Source: Methylococcaceae bacterium
Lineage (GTDB): Bacteria; Pseudomonadota; Gammaproteobacteria; Methylococcales; Methylococcaceae
Assembly (NCBI GenBank): GCA_902810705.1
Contig: CADDYU010000016.1
Location: forward strand, 1-45,222
DNA length: 45,222 bases
Direction: 5' to 3'
Below the pieces are notes generated by a model. That model was given only the letters and a program-made list of their open reading frames with translations, had not been told where the DNA came from and did no database searches. A program made the translations under genes and the position numbers. The stretch's first letter is position 1, and every line of letters begins with the position of its first letter. This document shows, piece by piece, positions 1 through 8,768 of this stretch.

Positions 1-194
1 GAACGTGCTAGCACAGCCGCTCTATTCGATCTGGCGCTAAGTTTGCAACTCCAACGCCGCGCTTCCGCGTGATAGTCTTTTCGATCTTCAAAAAGCCCGG
101 TTTTTGAGAATACTCTGCGCAACTTTGAGCTTGGCGCGGAATCCTCTCGGGAAGACGCCCCTTACTATCATTTCTAGCCACTTTGAAGATTTCC

Positions 195-1418
195 GTGAAA
201 CGGGAAGATTTAACCAGACTCAAGATCGAGCGCCCCATGTCGGCCGCGGCTCTCCCAGCGGCAAGAAGGTTTCGCCTTGGATGGCGCCATTGGGCGTTAG
301 CCGCGCTATTCGCCATCGCCGTTTGGGCTTACTCCCACTGGCGACAAAGTGCCGTCGAGGTCGACCTCGGCACGGTCAGCACGATATTTCCGTCCCAGGC
401 CTACACCCTGCTTAGCGCGAGCGGCTATGTCGTGCCGCAAACCAAGGCGGATATCGCCTCCAAGGCCACCGGCCGGCTGGAAAAGCTGGAGGTCGAGGAA
501 GGCAGCCTAGTGAAGGCCGGCCAGATTCTGGCCCGGATCGAGAACCGGGATATTACCGCGAACCTGAACCAGGCGGCCGCCAATGTGCAGGTGGCGAAGA
601 CCAATCTGCAAAAGGCCGAGGCCGAACTTCAGGAATCGTCCCTGGCCCTGCATCGCGCCCGGACGCTCGCGGCCAAAAAATTCGTGTCCTCGGAAACGGT
701 GGACACCGAAATCGCCCGCCACGCCAAGGCGGTGGCGTCGGTAGAGAGTGCCAAGGCCGAGATCGCCGCGGCGGAAGCCGCTTACGAAGGAGCGCGAGTG
801 GCTCTGGAGTACACCTTGATTCGGGCGCCCTTCGACGGCGTGGTTCTGAGCAAGCATGCCGACGTGGGCGACATCCTCGCCCCGTTCTCGAACACCACCC
901 AGTCCAAGGGCTCGGTCGTCTCCATGGCCGACCTTTCCACGCTCAAGGTGGAGGCGGACGTATCCGAATCCAGCTTGGCCAAGGTCCGGCTCGGCCAGCC
1001 CTGCGAGATTCAACTGGATGCCTTTCCCGAGCGGCGCTACCGGGGCGTCGTGGATCAGATCGTGCCCACGGTGGATCGGACCAAGGCGACGGTGATGGTG
1101 AAAGTCCGGTTCGTCGACCCCGACTCCAGGATTCTCCCCGACATGAGCGCCAAGGTGGCGTTCCTGTCCCGGGACTTGCCGGCCGGAGCGGAACGGCCGG
1201 TGACCGGGGTGCTCGCCTCGGCGTTGATGCGACAGGGAGAGAGTGACGCGGTGTTTCGGGTCGAAGGCCAAAGGGCCCAAAAGACTCCGGTGGAAGTCGG
1301 CGGCCGGCTCGGCGATTTTGTGGAGGTGCGGAGCGGCGTGAGACCTGGTGATCAGGTTGTGCTGCAGCCGCCGGCCACGCTCGAAGACGGATCGCTGATC
1401 CGCTCGATCAAAGAGTGA
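195..1418 (+). CDS. HlyD/MacA-type periplasmic adaptor subunit of an ABC exporter
   Basis: This membrane-fusion protein should link an inner-membrane ABC exporter to the periplasm or an outer-membrane channel. An N-terminal cytoplasmic stretch is followed by one hydrophobic segment at about residues 31-47. Next come a lipoyl-like half-motif (about 75-120, with GRLEKLEVEEGSLVKAGQ), an Ala/Glu-rich helical hairpin (about 125-205), the second lipoyl half (IRAPFDGVV) and beta-barrel domains. About 408 aa is normal for the family. I chose the GTG at 195 because the protein then begins MKREDLTRLKIERP, which resembles relatives; an in-frame TTG at 183 and an ATG at 237 are alternatives, and none has a strong Shine-Dalgarno sequence. 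The ABC ATPase and permease follow on the same strand, so an operon is likely. The exported substrate cannot be read from the sequence, and no TolC gene is present here. Confidence 0.9.
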   Translation: MKREDLTRLKIERPMSAAALPAARRFRLGWRHWALAALFAIAVWAYSHWRQSAVEVDLGTVSTIFPSQAYTLLSASGYVVPQTKADIASKATGRLEKLEVEEGSLVKAGQILARIENRDITANLNQAAANVQVAKTNLQKAEAELQESSLALHRARTLAAKKFVSSETVDTEIARHAKAVASVESAKAEIAAAEAAYEGARVALEYTLIRAPFDGVVLSKHADVGDILAPFSNTTQSKGSVVSMADLSTLKVEADVSESSLAKVRLGQPCEIQLDAFPERRYRGVVDQIVPTVDRTKATVMVKVRFVDPDSRILPDMSAKVAFLSRDLPAGAERPVTGVLASALMRQGESDAVFRVEGQRAQKTPVEVGGRLGDFVEVRSGVRPGDQVVLQPPATLEDGSLIRSIKE

Positions 1419-1482
1419 TTCCAGCGGCAAATCCTTTGCCTTTAACATCTAGGGAATTTCACGCTCCGATCCGACGCCATCC

Positions 1483-2184
1483 ATGCCTTCCCTGATCGAG
1501 ATCAGAAATCTCAGCAAGTTTTATCGCCGCGGAGAGCAGAGGATCCCGGTGCTCGTCGATATCAACCTGGACGTGATGGAGGGGGATTTCCTCGCCTTGA
1601 TGGGCCCCTCGGGCTCTGGGAAAAGCACCTTGCTCAATCTGATCGCGGGGCTCGACCGGCCGACGGCCGGGGTATTGAGAGTCGGCGGCGTCGATATCGC
1701 CGCCTTGCCCGAATCGGCGCTGGCCGATTGGCGCGCGGCCCACGTGGGATTCGTCTTTCAATTCTACAATTTGATACCCGTCCTCACCGCCTTCGAGAAT
1801 GTCGAGCTGCCCTTGACCTTAACGCCCCTGTCGCGCCAGGAGCGCCGCCAGCATGTCGAACTGGTGATCGAGCTGGTGGGGCTTGGGGACCGAAAAACCC
1901 ATTATCCCCGGCAACTGTCGGGCGGCCAGCAGCAGCGGGTCGCCATTGCCCGCGCCCTGGTGACCGATCCGATGCTGATCGTCGCCGACGAGCCCACCGG
2001 GGACTTGGACCGGGCATCCGCGGCCGAAATCTTGGAATTGATGGAACGCATGAACGAGGACCTCGGGAAGACCATTGTCATGGTCACGCATGATCAGCGG
2101 GCCGCCGACAAGGCCCATTACGTGCAGCATCTGGATAAGGGTGAACTGAGCGAGCGCGTCGAGGTGCTCGCCCGCACCCCTTGA
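1483..2184 (+). CDS. ABC exporter ATP-binding protein (MacB/LolD type)
   Basis: This is the nucleotide-binding subunit that powers the FtsX-type permease encoded next. Visible motifs are the Walker [10 protein letters not shown] (residues 41-49), a Q-loop in [10 protein letters not shown] (about 88-97), the signature [15 protein letters not shown] (145-159), the Walker B MLIVADE (164-170) and the H-loop MVTHDQ. The length of 233 aa is typical of LolD/MacB-type ATPases. It starts 64 bp after the adaptor gene, and its stop codon lies 11 bp before the ATG chosen for the permease, so the genes are probably co-transcribed. The family couples ATP hydrolysis to mechanical export or lipoprotein release. 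Which of these applies here is unknown. Confidence 0.95.
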   Translation: MPSLIEIRNLSKFYRRGEQRIPVLVDINLDVMEGDFLALMGPSGSGKSTLLNLIAGLDRPTAGVLRVGGVDIAALPESALADWRAAHVGFVFQFYNLIPVLTAFENVELPLTLTPLSRQERRQHVELVIELVGLGDRKTHYPRQLSGGQQQRVAIARALVTDPMLIVADEPTGDLDRASAAEILELMERMNEDLGKTIVMVTHDQRAADKAHYVQHLDKGELSERVEVLARTP

Positions 2185-2195
2185 AGCTGACCGGC

Positions 2196-3353
2196 ATGGC
2201 GTTCTTGCTGCGCCTGATGTGGCGCAATATTTTTCGGCAAAAGCTCAGGGTTGGGCTCACCGGGCTTGGCATCGTCATCGCGGTGATCGCGTTCGCGCTG
2301 CTTAGAACGCTCGTCGATGCCTGGTATGCCGGCGTCAACGCCTCGTCCTCATCCCGCCTTGTCACCCGTCACGCCATCTCGCTGGGATTTTCCCTGCCCA
2401 TTCATTATCAGCAGAAAATTCGGCAAGTCAGCGGGGTTTCCGGGGTCAGTTTCGCGGTCTGGTTCGGGGGAATTTATATCAACGAAAAGAATTTCTTTCC
2501 GCAGTTCGCCGTCGAACCGTCCACCTATTTCAACCTGTTTCCCGAGTTTGCCATCGAACCCGAGGAAAGAGCCGCCTTCCTCCACGACCGGAAAGGTGCC
2601 CTGGTCGGGCGGAAACTCGCCGCGCAGTATGGCTGGAAAGTCGGCGATACCATACCCCTGCGCGGGACGATTTATCCGGGTGAATGGAATTTCGTCGTTC
2701 GCGGCATTTATCATGGAGCGGAAAGAGGCAGCGACGAATCCATGTTTTTCTTCCATTACGCCAATCTCAACGAGAACCTCAAGAAATTGGGGGATTCCCG
2801 CGCCGACCACGTCGGAATATTTTTCGTCGGCATCGACAAACCCAAACGCGCGGCGGAGATTTCGGCGGCGATCGACGAGCTTTTCAAGAACTCCCTGGCG
2901 GAAACGTTTACGGAGACGGAAAAGGCTTTCCAGCTGGGTTTCGTGGCCATGACCGAGACCATCGTCATGGCCGTGCGGATCGTGTCCATGGTGGTGATCG
3001 TCATCATTATGGCGGTGATGGCCAACACCATGGCGATGAGCGCGCGGGAGCGGATCGGCGAATACGCGACCCTCAAGGCGCTCGGCTTCGGCCCCGTCTG
3101 GATCGCCGCCTTGATCGTGGGCGAATCGCTGATTCTGGCGCTCGGCGCCGGCGGAGTGGGCATCCTGGCCGCCTTTCCCGTCGTCGACCGAGTGGCGGAG
3201 CTCTTGGGCCGCTTTTTTCCCGTATTCATGCTGTCCGGCCGAACGATCTGGATGGCCTGGGCCGCGGCGCTGGTGGTCGGGATGGCCGCGGCGGTCTTTC
3301 CGGCTTACAAGGCGGCCACGGTGTCGGTGAGCGAAGGTCTTCGCAGCCTCTAA
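2196..3353 (+). CDS. FtsX-type ABC transporter permease (first of two)
   Basis: This is a MacB/FtsX-family inner-membrane permease. It has an N-terminal membrane helix (after RLMWRNIFRQKLR), a large periplasmic domain of roughly 200 residues, and three C-terminal helices; the loop ARERIGEYATLKALGFG is the usual ATPase-coupling region. I chose the ATG at 2196; a TTG at 2181 would overlap the ATPase stop. Operons of this kind usually carry two different permeases after the adaptor and ATPase. Here only one follows, and a matching second permease lies about 10.9 kb downstream on the same strand (14282-15463). The next gene on this side is convergent and belongs to another cluster. Confidence 0.9.
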   Translation: MAFLLRLMWRNIFRQKLRVGLTGLGIVIAVIAFALLRTLVDAWYAGVNASSSSRLVTRHAISLGFSLPIHYQQKIRQVSGVSGVSFAVWFGGIYINEKNFFPQFAVEPSTYFNLFPEFAIEPEERAAFLHDRKGALVGRKLAAQYGWKVGDTIPLRGTIYPGEWNFVVRGIYHGAERGSDESMFFFHYANLNENLKKLGDSRADHVGIFFVGIDKPKRAAEISAAIDELFKNSLAETFTETEKAFQLGFVAMTETIVMAVRIVSMVVIVIIMAVMANTMAMSARERIGEYATLKALGFGPVWIAALIVGESLILALGAGGVGILAAFPVVDRVAELLGRFFPVFMLSGRTIWMAWAAALVVGMAAAVFPAYKAATVSVSEGLRSL

Positions 3354-3500
3354 ATGAGGTCCGCTTGCATCCAAGGCCTTGGGTTTAGCTATTGATCCGG
3401 ACGTTGATTCGAATCGAGAACCTGGATAAATTTCGGAGTGAACGCCCAATTTCACTGATGGTGAGAGCCGGTGCAACCACACCGCAGGAGAGCAATCGCC
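3354..3500. terminator. Convergent intergenic region with short dyads; possible bidirectional terminator
   Basis: This gap separates the permease gene (plus) from the end of the Ehr cluster (minus). It holds small stem-loops: TCAC/GTGA at 3452-3464 and CGGTG/CACCG at 3469-3484 with a six-base loop. No clear U-tract follows either, so a terminator role is inferred from position only. I do not recognise a known structured RNA here. Confidence 0.3.
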
Positions 3501-4040
3501 TTATAAGCGACCACACAAGGACAACAGACCCTGTATAAGCGCCAAGGGCGCCGGAGGACAGCCGGGGATGGCGAGATCAACCGGAATGACGTTGGCTACG
3601 GCCCCGCAACTGGCATAGGACACGCCGAACTCACCGCCGCAAGCGCCGCAGTCGCCCACGGCGATTACCCATTTGGGAGCGGGCGTGGCGTCGTAAGTCC
3701 GCCGCAGGGCCGCCTCCATGTGCCGGGAAACCGGGCCCGTGACCATCAGAATATCGGCATGGCGCGGCGAGGCGACAAAATGCACGCCGAACCGCTCGAT
3801 GTTGTAATAGACGTTGTTGAGGGCGTGAATTTCCAGTTCGCAGGCATTGCAGGAGCCGGCGTCCACCTCTCGGATCGCGAGACTTCCCCGGAACCGCTTG
3901 TCGACGATGGTCTTGAGCCTGTGGCCCGCCTGTTTGACCGCCTCGTCTTTCATTACAGTATCCGAGATCGTCTTGGGCAACGGGGAAACCCGCTCGGTCA
4001 AAGACCCGGTTTTGAAGATTTTGCCATACAGTCTCAGCAT
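3501..4040 (-). CDS. NuoB/HyfI-like small iron-sulfur subunit of an Ehr-type complex
   Basis: This 179-aa protein belongs to the [NiFe]-hydrogenase small subunit / complex I 20-kDa (NuoB) family, which carries the [4Fe-4S] cluster next to the large subunit. Cluster ligands are visible: CNAC (Cys64, Cys67) followed by Glu, GDCGACGG (Cys131, Cys134) and PGCPP (Cys161). It is the last gene of the minus-strand cluster and starts 10 bp after the large-subunit stop. The ATG at 4040 gives the N-terminus MLRLYGKIFKTGSLTE; upstream in-frame codons would run back into the large-subunit gene. The cluster site is intact although the partner subunit has lost its Ni ligands, so electron transfer within the complex remains plausible. 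Its redox partner is unknown. Confidence 0.88.
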   Translation of the reverse strand: MLRLYGKIFKTGSLTERVSPLPKTISDTVMKDEAVKQAGHRLKTIVDKRFRGSLAIREVDAGSCNACELEIHALNNVYYNIERFGVHFVASPRHADILMVTGPVSRHMEAALRRTYDATPAPKWVIAVGDCGACGGEFGVSYASCGAVANVIPVDLAIPGCPPAPLALIQGLLSLCGRL

Positions 4041-4050
4041 GAGAATTCCT

Positions 4051-5691
4051 CTAAAGGTCGTGGCCCGAATAGGAGCCATTCACCGATTTGTTGCACACCG
4101 GGAAGTCGGGCACGATGTTGCCGATCATAAGTTTCTCGAGCGCCGGCCAGTTGATGACGCTCGGATCGCGCGGCCAATAACGGCAAATCTTGTTGTCCGC
4201 TCTAAAGCGGACGAAGCAGAGGATTTCGCCGCGCCAGCCTTCCACGGCGGCGAGGCCTTCCGCGCCCTCGGCGGGCGTGTACCAGGGCACCGACAGCTCG
4301 CCTTCCGGCATTCCGTCGAGCATTTCCCGGATCAGCCGCAAGCTTATGCGCAGTTCCTTGTAACGGGTCCAGAAACGGGAGGCGACATCTCCCTGGCTTT
4401 CCACCGGCACTCTTACCTGCAAACGATCGTAAGGGGAATAAGGGGCGTCCCGCCGCGCATCAAAGCTCTGGCCGCTGGCGCGGCCGACGAATCCCAGTGC
4501 TCCCAAGGCGGAAGCCAGCTCTGGGGACAGGCAGCCCGCGCCGAGGAAACGATCCTCCAGGGAGGAATTGGCGTCGAGGATCGTCAGCAGCTCGTCCAAT
4601 TCCCTCCGCAGAATGGCAACCGAATGCCTCATGCGCTCCGCCGCTTCCGGCGGGACATCGATGGTCACGCCGCCCGGCACGATCCGGTCCATCAAGAGGC
4701 GATGCCCGAACTCGGCCTGATTTTCCCGAAGCCACTGTTCCCGCAGACGGCCGAACTGGTAATAGCCGAAGGCGAAGCCCACGTCGTTGCACAAAGAGCC
4801 CAAATCCCACAGATGATTGATGACCCGTTCCCGCTCCGCCAGAAGTCCGCGCAAGTAGGCGGTGCGGAGCGGAATTTCGATTCCGCCGGCCCGTTCCATG
4901 GCCATGCAGGCGGCCCAGGCGTGACCTACTGTGGTGTCGCCTGACACCCGCCCCGCCAGCCGCGCCAAACCCAAAGGATCCCGGCCTTCGGCGATTTTCT
5001 CGATGCCCTTGTGGACGTAGCCGAGCCGCTCTTCCAGATGCAGCACGGTCTCCCCGACCGCCTGGAACCGGAAATGGCCGGGCTCGATGATGCCCGCATG
5101 GACCGGCCCCACCGGAATCTCATAGACGCTCGCCCCGTGCGCCTTGAGAAAGGGGTAATCGTGATCGGGCGGGGTCTCCTCGATGGCTTGCCCGTCCGCC
5201 CGAAAGTCCTTGCGGAGCGGATGGCTGTGTTCGCCCCAGGCTTGGTGCCGAATCCAGCGCCTTGGATCGGGATGGTCTTCGAAGCGAATGCCGAAAAGAT
5301 CCTGGATGTGGCGCTCGGACCGGTCCGCCGCCCAGTAGTAGGGTGCCTGAGAGGGCAGATTCGCCTTTTCGGGCGCCAAATAAGCCCTGAACATCAGATA
5401 AACGCCCTGGCGTTCCAAACAGGCGTTGACCGTCAGGTCAGCGCCCCGATCCTCGGCAAAAACGCCGGCCCAACGCCAGCCCTCCGCTTGCGCGATGCTT
5501 GCCGCCTTGCCCCAATCAGCCGCCTCGATCTCGATCAAACGGGCGGGAGGCAAGGAGCTCGGTTTGATGGAGCGGGCCTGGATCTCCTCGGAACCGAGCC
5601 TGAGGCAAAGTCTGTCAAAGGGCGCGAGATGATCCACGGATTCCGGATGGAAAGTCCGGATGGTTGTCGTTTCGTCGCCGTTGTCCCTCAT
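4051..5691 (-). CDS. NuoCD/HyfG-like large subunit lacking Ni ligands (Ehr-type)
   Basis: This is a 546-aa fusion of a NuoC-like N-terminal part (about residues 1-180, ending DHDYPF) and a NuoD/[NiFe]-large-subunit part (from EIPVGPVHAGIIEPGHF, about 191). In true group 4 hydrogenases the first Ni-binding motif is RxCGxC; here the matching stretch is RVSGDT (248-253), with no cysteine. The C-terminal CxxC motif is replaced by a tail containing CNKSVNGSYSGHDL, with a single Cys533. The protein therefore cannot bind the NiFe centre in the normal way. This pattern defines the Ehr (energy-converting hydrogenase-related) complexes, regarded as intermediates between group 4 hydrogenases and complex I. 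The ATG at 5691 overlaps the stop of the upstream gene by four bases (ATGA). The reading frame stays open far upstream on this strand, but that stretch lies inside the antiporter gene and is not coding. Confidence 0.88.
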   Translation of the reverse strand: MRDNGDETTTIRTFHPESVDHLAPFDRLCLRLGSEEIQARSIKPSSLPPARLIEIEAADWGKAASIAQAEGWRWAGVFAEDRGADLTVNACLERQGVYLMFRAYLAPEKANLPSQAPYYWAADRSERHIQDLFGIRFEDHPDPRRWIRHQAWGEHSHPLRKDFRADGQAIEETPPDHDYPFLKAHGASVYEIPVGPVHAGIIEPGHFRFQAVGETVLHLEERLGYVHKGIEKIAEGRDPLGLARLAGRVSGDTTVGHAWAACMAMERAGGIEIPLRTAYLRGLLAERERVINHLWDLGSLCNDVGFAFGYYQFGRLREQWLRENQAEFGHRLLMDRIVPGGVTIDVPPEAAERMRHSVAILRRELDELLTILDANSSLEDRFLGAGCLSPELASALGALGFVGRASGQSFDARRDAPYSPYDRLQVRVPVESQGDVASRFWTRYKELRISLRLIREMLDGMPEGELSVPWYTPAEGAEGLAAVEGWRGEILCFVRFRADNKICRYWPRDPSVINWPALEKLMIGNIVPDFPVCNKSVNGSYSGHDL

Positions 5692-7154
5692 TGCGGAAAC
5701 GCCCCCGAGATCAAGTGGGTCGCCTGATTGAACCAGTGGCCTAAGAACGTGGGAATCGAAAGCCCGAGCCAGAGCACCATCGCCAGATGCAACATCACCG
5801 GCCAGAGATTGGCCGGAATGGCTTTCTGCCCTTCGGGAACATCGCCGTAGACCATCGGCTGCAAATGGCGGAACAGCCCGGCGAAGGCAAGGCCGACACC
5901 GAGCAACAATAGGGGCGTCAACCACGGATAATCGTGCATGGTGGCGACCAAGACCAGGAATTCGCTGGCGAACACCCCGAACGGGGGAAAGCCCGCGATG
6001 GCCAAGGTGCCGATCAAAAGCCCCCAGCCGATGGCGGGCTGGGTCAGAATAAGGCCGCGAATCCGGTCCATGCGCTGAGTGCCCGCCAACTGCGCGGCAT
6101 GCCCCACGGTGACGAAGATGGCCGATTTGGTGAGGGAATGGGTGGTCATGTGGAACAGCGCGGCGAACGTGGCCCAGGGACTGCCGACGCCGAAGGCGAA
6201 GGTCATCAGCCCCATGTGCTCGATGGAGGAGTAGCTGAACAAACGCTTGATGTCGGTCTGACGGTGCAGGAACAAAGCCGCCACCAGAAAGGACAGAAGA
6301 CCGAAGCCCATCATTAGGGTGCCCGCGAGGTGCGTGCCGAGGGAAGCATCCACCAGCATTTTGCAGCGCACCACGGCATACAAGGCGTCGTTGAGCAGAA
6401 GTCCCGACAGGATCGCCGACATGGGCGTCGGGCCTTCCGAATGGGCGTCCGGCAACCATTGATGCAGCGGGACGAGACCGATCTTGGTGCCGTAACCCAC
6501 CAACAGAAAGACAAAGGCCAGGCTCAGGATGGCGGGATCGAGCGCGCCGGCATTGTCATGCAAGACCGTCCACAGGAGCGCATCGCCACCGATCCCAAGT
6601 TTCTGTTCGGCGGCGAAATAGAGCAGCACCGTGCCGAACAAGGCCTGGGCGATGCCGACGCCGCACAGGATGAAGTATTTCCAGGCGGCCTCCACCGATT
6701 CCGGCGTGCGGTACAGACTCACCAGGAGCACGGTGGCCAAGGTCGCGCCTTCCATGGCGACCCACATGACGCCCATGTTGTTGGTGGTCAGCACCAGGTA
6801 CATGGCAAGCATGAAGCCCTGGTACATGGCGTAATAGAGCCGTAATCGCCGGGGATTCAGCCGGCCGATCTCCCGCTCGTGCGCCATGTAGGGACCCGAG
6901 AAAACCGAGGTCGTGAGACCCACGAAGGCGGTCAGAACCACCAAATAAACATTGAAGGAATCAATGTACAGCAGTTGGCCGGCGGAGAGCCGCGGGCCAT
7001 GCACCAGCACATCGATGGCGATCCACAGCGACGCCGCCAAGGCCAGGGCGTTGCAACGGACGTTGATCCGGCCCGCCTTGGGCGTATCGCCGCGCAGCGC
7101 GAGAAGGGCCATGCCCGCTAGCGGAATCAGGAGAAGAACAACGACCGCGATCAT
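5688..7154 (-). CDS. HyfF/NuoN-M-like antiporter-type membrane subunit
   Basis: This 488-aa polytopic membrane protein belongs to the Mrp antiporter-like family of complex I and group 4 hydrogenases, thought to translocate protons or Na+. Diagnostic features are the conserved membrane glutamate in MWVAMEGATL, the lysine region GYGTKIGLVPLHQWLPDAH, the SEGPTPMSAILSG segment and the IKRLFSYSSIEHMG segment. The length fits HyfF. Its ATG overlaps the stop of the NuoK-like gene and its own stop overlaps the large-subunit ATG, which indicates translational coupling. It should sit in the inner membrane as one of the two antiporter modules of the complex. The ion cannot be told from sequence alone. 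Confidence 0.9.
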   Translation of the reverse strand: MIAVVVLLLIPLAGMALLALRGDTPKAGRINVRCNALALAASLWIAIDVLVHGPRLSAGQLLYIDSFNVYLVVLTAFVGLTTSVFSGPYMAHEREIGRLNPRRLRLYYAMYQGFMLAMYLVLTTNNMGVMWVAMEGATLATVLLVSLYRTPESVEAAWKYFILCGVGIAQALFGTVLLYFAAEQKLGIGGDALLWTVLHDNAGALDPAILSLAFVFLLVGYGTKIGLVPLHQWLPDAHSEGPTPMSAILSGLLLNDALYAVVRCKMLVDASLGTHLAGTLMMGFGLLSFLVAALFLHRQTDIKRLFSYSSIEHMGLMTFAFGVGSPWATFAALFHMTTHSLTKSAIFVTVGHAAQLAGTQRMDRIRGLILTQPAIGWGLLIGTLAIAGFPPFGVFASEFLVLVATMHDYPWLTPLLLLGVGLAFAGLFRHLQPMVYGDVPEGQKAIPANLWPVMLHLAMVLWLGLSIPTFLGHWFNQATHLISGAFPQ

Positions 7155-7828
7155 TTCTCCACCTCGCTGAGCTTACTCAGCCGGTCCACGTTGAGCGAGT
7201 CGATGCTGGCGCGGATCTGGAAGAAGAACACGCCGAACACCACGGTGGCCACCAGCACATCGGCCGCCACGCCCAATTCCACCACCATGGGCATGCCGTA
7301 GGTGGACACCACCGCCGCGAAGAAGAGGCCGTTCTCGATGGACATAAAACCCACCACGTGCGCCACCGCCTGCCGCCGGGTGATCATCAGCAACATGCCG
7401 AGCAGCACCACGGCGAGGCTCACGGCGATGGCGTTGAGCGTCACCAGGGGCGAATGAGCGACGACGGGCAGGCTCACGTAATAGCTGAAGACGACCAAGG
7501 AAGCCCCGCCCATCATCACGCGGGCCGGGTTCTCGAGGGTGTCCATCTCCCGATGCAGTCCCATGCGATAAATCAGCCGGTACAGCATGATGGGGATAAG
7601 AATCCCCTTCAACAGCAGGGTCAGGCCCGCTGAGATATAAAGATGGGGAAACTCCAGCACGTAGGCGACCATGCTTGTGGTGGCCGCCAGCAGAACACCT
7701 TGAAGGGCGAACACCAGAACCAGACGCACGAGGCGCGACTGGCCCAGCATGAGGAATGAGGTCAGGGCGATCAGCCCCGCCAGCAGCAAGATGGCTTGTT
7801 GGTATAGAGTGAGTTCAGTGATGGACAC
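7151..7828 (-). CDS. HyfE/NuoK-like membrane subunit
   Basis: This 225-aa, almost entirely hydrophobic protein fits HyfE, the extended NuoK-like subunit of hydrogenase-4-type complexes, with about six to seven predicted helices (for example ILLLAGLIALTSFLML and GLFFAAVVSTYGMPMVVELG). It begins with GTG at 7828, inside the end of the NuoH-like gene (14-bp overlap), and its TGA overlaps the next ATG. NuoK-like subunits help form the ion path between the antiporter modules and the NuoH-like subunit. HyfE-type proteins diverge strongly, so the assignment rests partly on gene order. Confidence 0.82.
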   Translation of the reverse strand: MSITELTLYQQAILLLAGLIALTSFLMLGQSRLVRLVLVFALQGVLLAATTSMVAYVLEFPHLYISAGLTLLLKGILIPIMLYRLIYRMGLHREMDTLENPARVMMGGASLVVFSYYVSLPVVAHSPLVTLNAIAVSLAVVLLGMLLMITRRQAVAHVVGFMSIENGLFFAAVVSTYGMPMVVELGVAADVLVATVVFGVFFFQIRASIDSLNVDRLSKLSEVEK

Positions 7829-8768
7829 GGGCCGCCTCCAAAATGATGTGGCTCAGCATGCCCAGGACACTCAGAAGATAAGCGAAGCTCAGATACTCCT
7901 GCACGCGGAAAATCCGCATCTTGGCGAAGAGCGCCTCGGACAGGGCCAACATCATGGCCAGGAGACTCAGCTTGAGTCCGATCACGACGGCCCCAAAGCC
8001 GAGCGCCTCCAGGGAAAAGTCCTGGGCGATCCCCCAGGGAAAGAAAATGTTCGCGATGAGCACGCCATAGAGCATGAGCTTGATCTGGCTGGCCCATTCG
8101 ATCAAGGCCAGCCAGCGGCCGCTGTATTCCAGAATCATGGCCTCGTGGATCATGGTCAGCTCCAGATGGGTGGCCGGATTGTCCACGGGAATCCGACCGG
8201 TCTCGGCGACCGCCACCAGCATCAGCCCGCCCATGGCGAACACGAAGGAGGGGCGCAGGACCAGGCCCGTATCGAGCACGTAGTTCATGGCTTGCGACAG
8301 ATTGGTGGTATGTGCGCTCATGGCCAACGTGAACACGGCCATCAACATGGCGGGCTCGGCGAGGGACGAGATCGTCATCTCGCGGGATGATCCCATGCCG
8401 CCGAAGGCAGTGCCGATGTCCATGCCGGCCAGGACCTGAAAGGTTCGTCCCAACGCGAAAAAGCCCACCAATACGATGACGTCGGCGATTCGCGCGGTCG
8501 GGAGATTGACCGCCACCAAAGGCACGAACGCCGCCGCCAGCACCGTGGAGGCGAACACGATGTAGGGTGTGGCACGGAAGATCCAGGACGCGGGATACGG
8601 CATGATGGGCTGCTTTCGGTACAGCTTGCGCAGCTCCCGATAGGGTTGCAGGAGAGAAGGCGCCTTGCGGTTCTGCAAGCGGCACTTGATCCATTTGATC
8701 CAGCCGGCCAGGAGTGGCGCGGCGCCGACAAACAAGAGGGTTTGAAGTATCGCCAATAACCAGGCCAT
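7815..8768 (-). CDS. HyfC/NuoH-like membrane anchor subunit
   Basis: This 317-aa membrane protein belongs to the NuoH/HyfC/EchB family, which forms the contact between the peripheral redox arm and the membrane arm. Recognisable stretches are ETGRIPVDNPATHLELTMIH and EAMILEYSGRW, the acidic loop and following helix typical of the family, and the N-terminal CRLQNRKAPSLLQPYRELRK loop. I chose the ATG at 8768, whose bases overlap the stop of the preceding NuoL-like gene (ATGA); a TTG at 8783 is the only longer option. The acidic loop residues that couple redox chemistry to ion movement are retained, although the large subunit has lost its Ni site. Confidence 0.9.
   Translation of the reverse strand: MAWLLAILQTLLFVGAAPLLAGWIKWIKCRLQNRKAPSLLQPYRELRKLYRKQPIMPYPASWIFRATPYIVFASTVLAAAFVPLVAVNLPTARIADVIVLVGFFALGRTFQVLAGMDIGTAFGGMGSSREMTISSLAEPAMLMAVFTLAMSAHTTNLSQAMNYVLDTGLVLRPSFVFAMGGLMLVAVAETGRIPVDNPATHLELTMIHEAMILEYSGRWLALIEWASQIKLMLYGVLIANIFFPWGIAQDFSLEALGFGAVVIGLKLSLLAMMLALSEALFAKMRIFRVQEYLSFAYLLSVLGMLSHIILEAARVHH

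Noticed and set aside
1-72. Open frame entering from the left edge and ending at TGA 70-72, possibly the end of an upstream gene
   Set aside because: Only 23 codons are visible and no family signature is present; chance cannot be excluded.
507-1448. Minus-strand open frame (313 codons) opposite the adaptor gene
   Set aside because: The plus-strand frame has clear HlyD features, and the minus product is His/Gly/Arg-rich noise.
2349-3482. Minus-strand open frame (377 codons) opposite permease 1
   Set aside because: It is antisense to an FtsX-type permease; the product is rich in His/Arg/Asp without domain features.
3440-3500. Possible riboswitch or intron remnant in the permease/Ehr convergent gap
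   Set aside because: The short dyads and the purine-rich stretch did not match any structured RNA consensus I could recall, and neither flanking gene starts here.
3847-4944. Plus-strand open frame (about 365 codons) opposite the small and large subunit genes
   Set aside because: It is a shadow of two well-supported minus-strand genes, with no recognisable domain.
5692-6459. Upstream extension of the large-subunit reading frame on the minus strand
   Set aside because: It lies wholly inside the antiporter gene, shows no NuoC-like features, and the ATGA overlap at 5688-5691 marks the real start.
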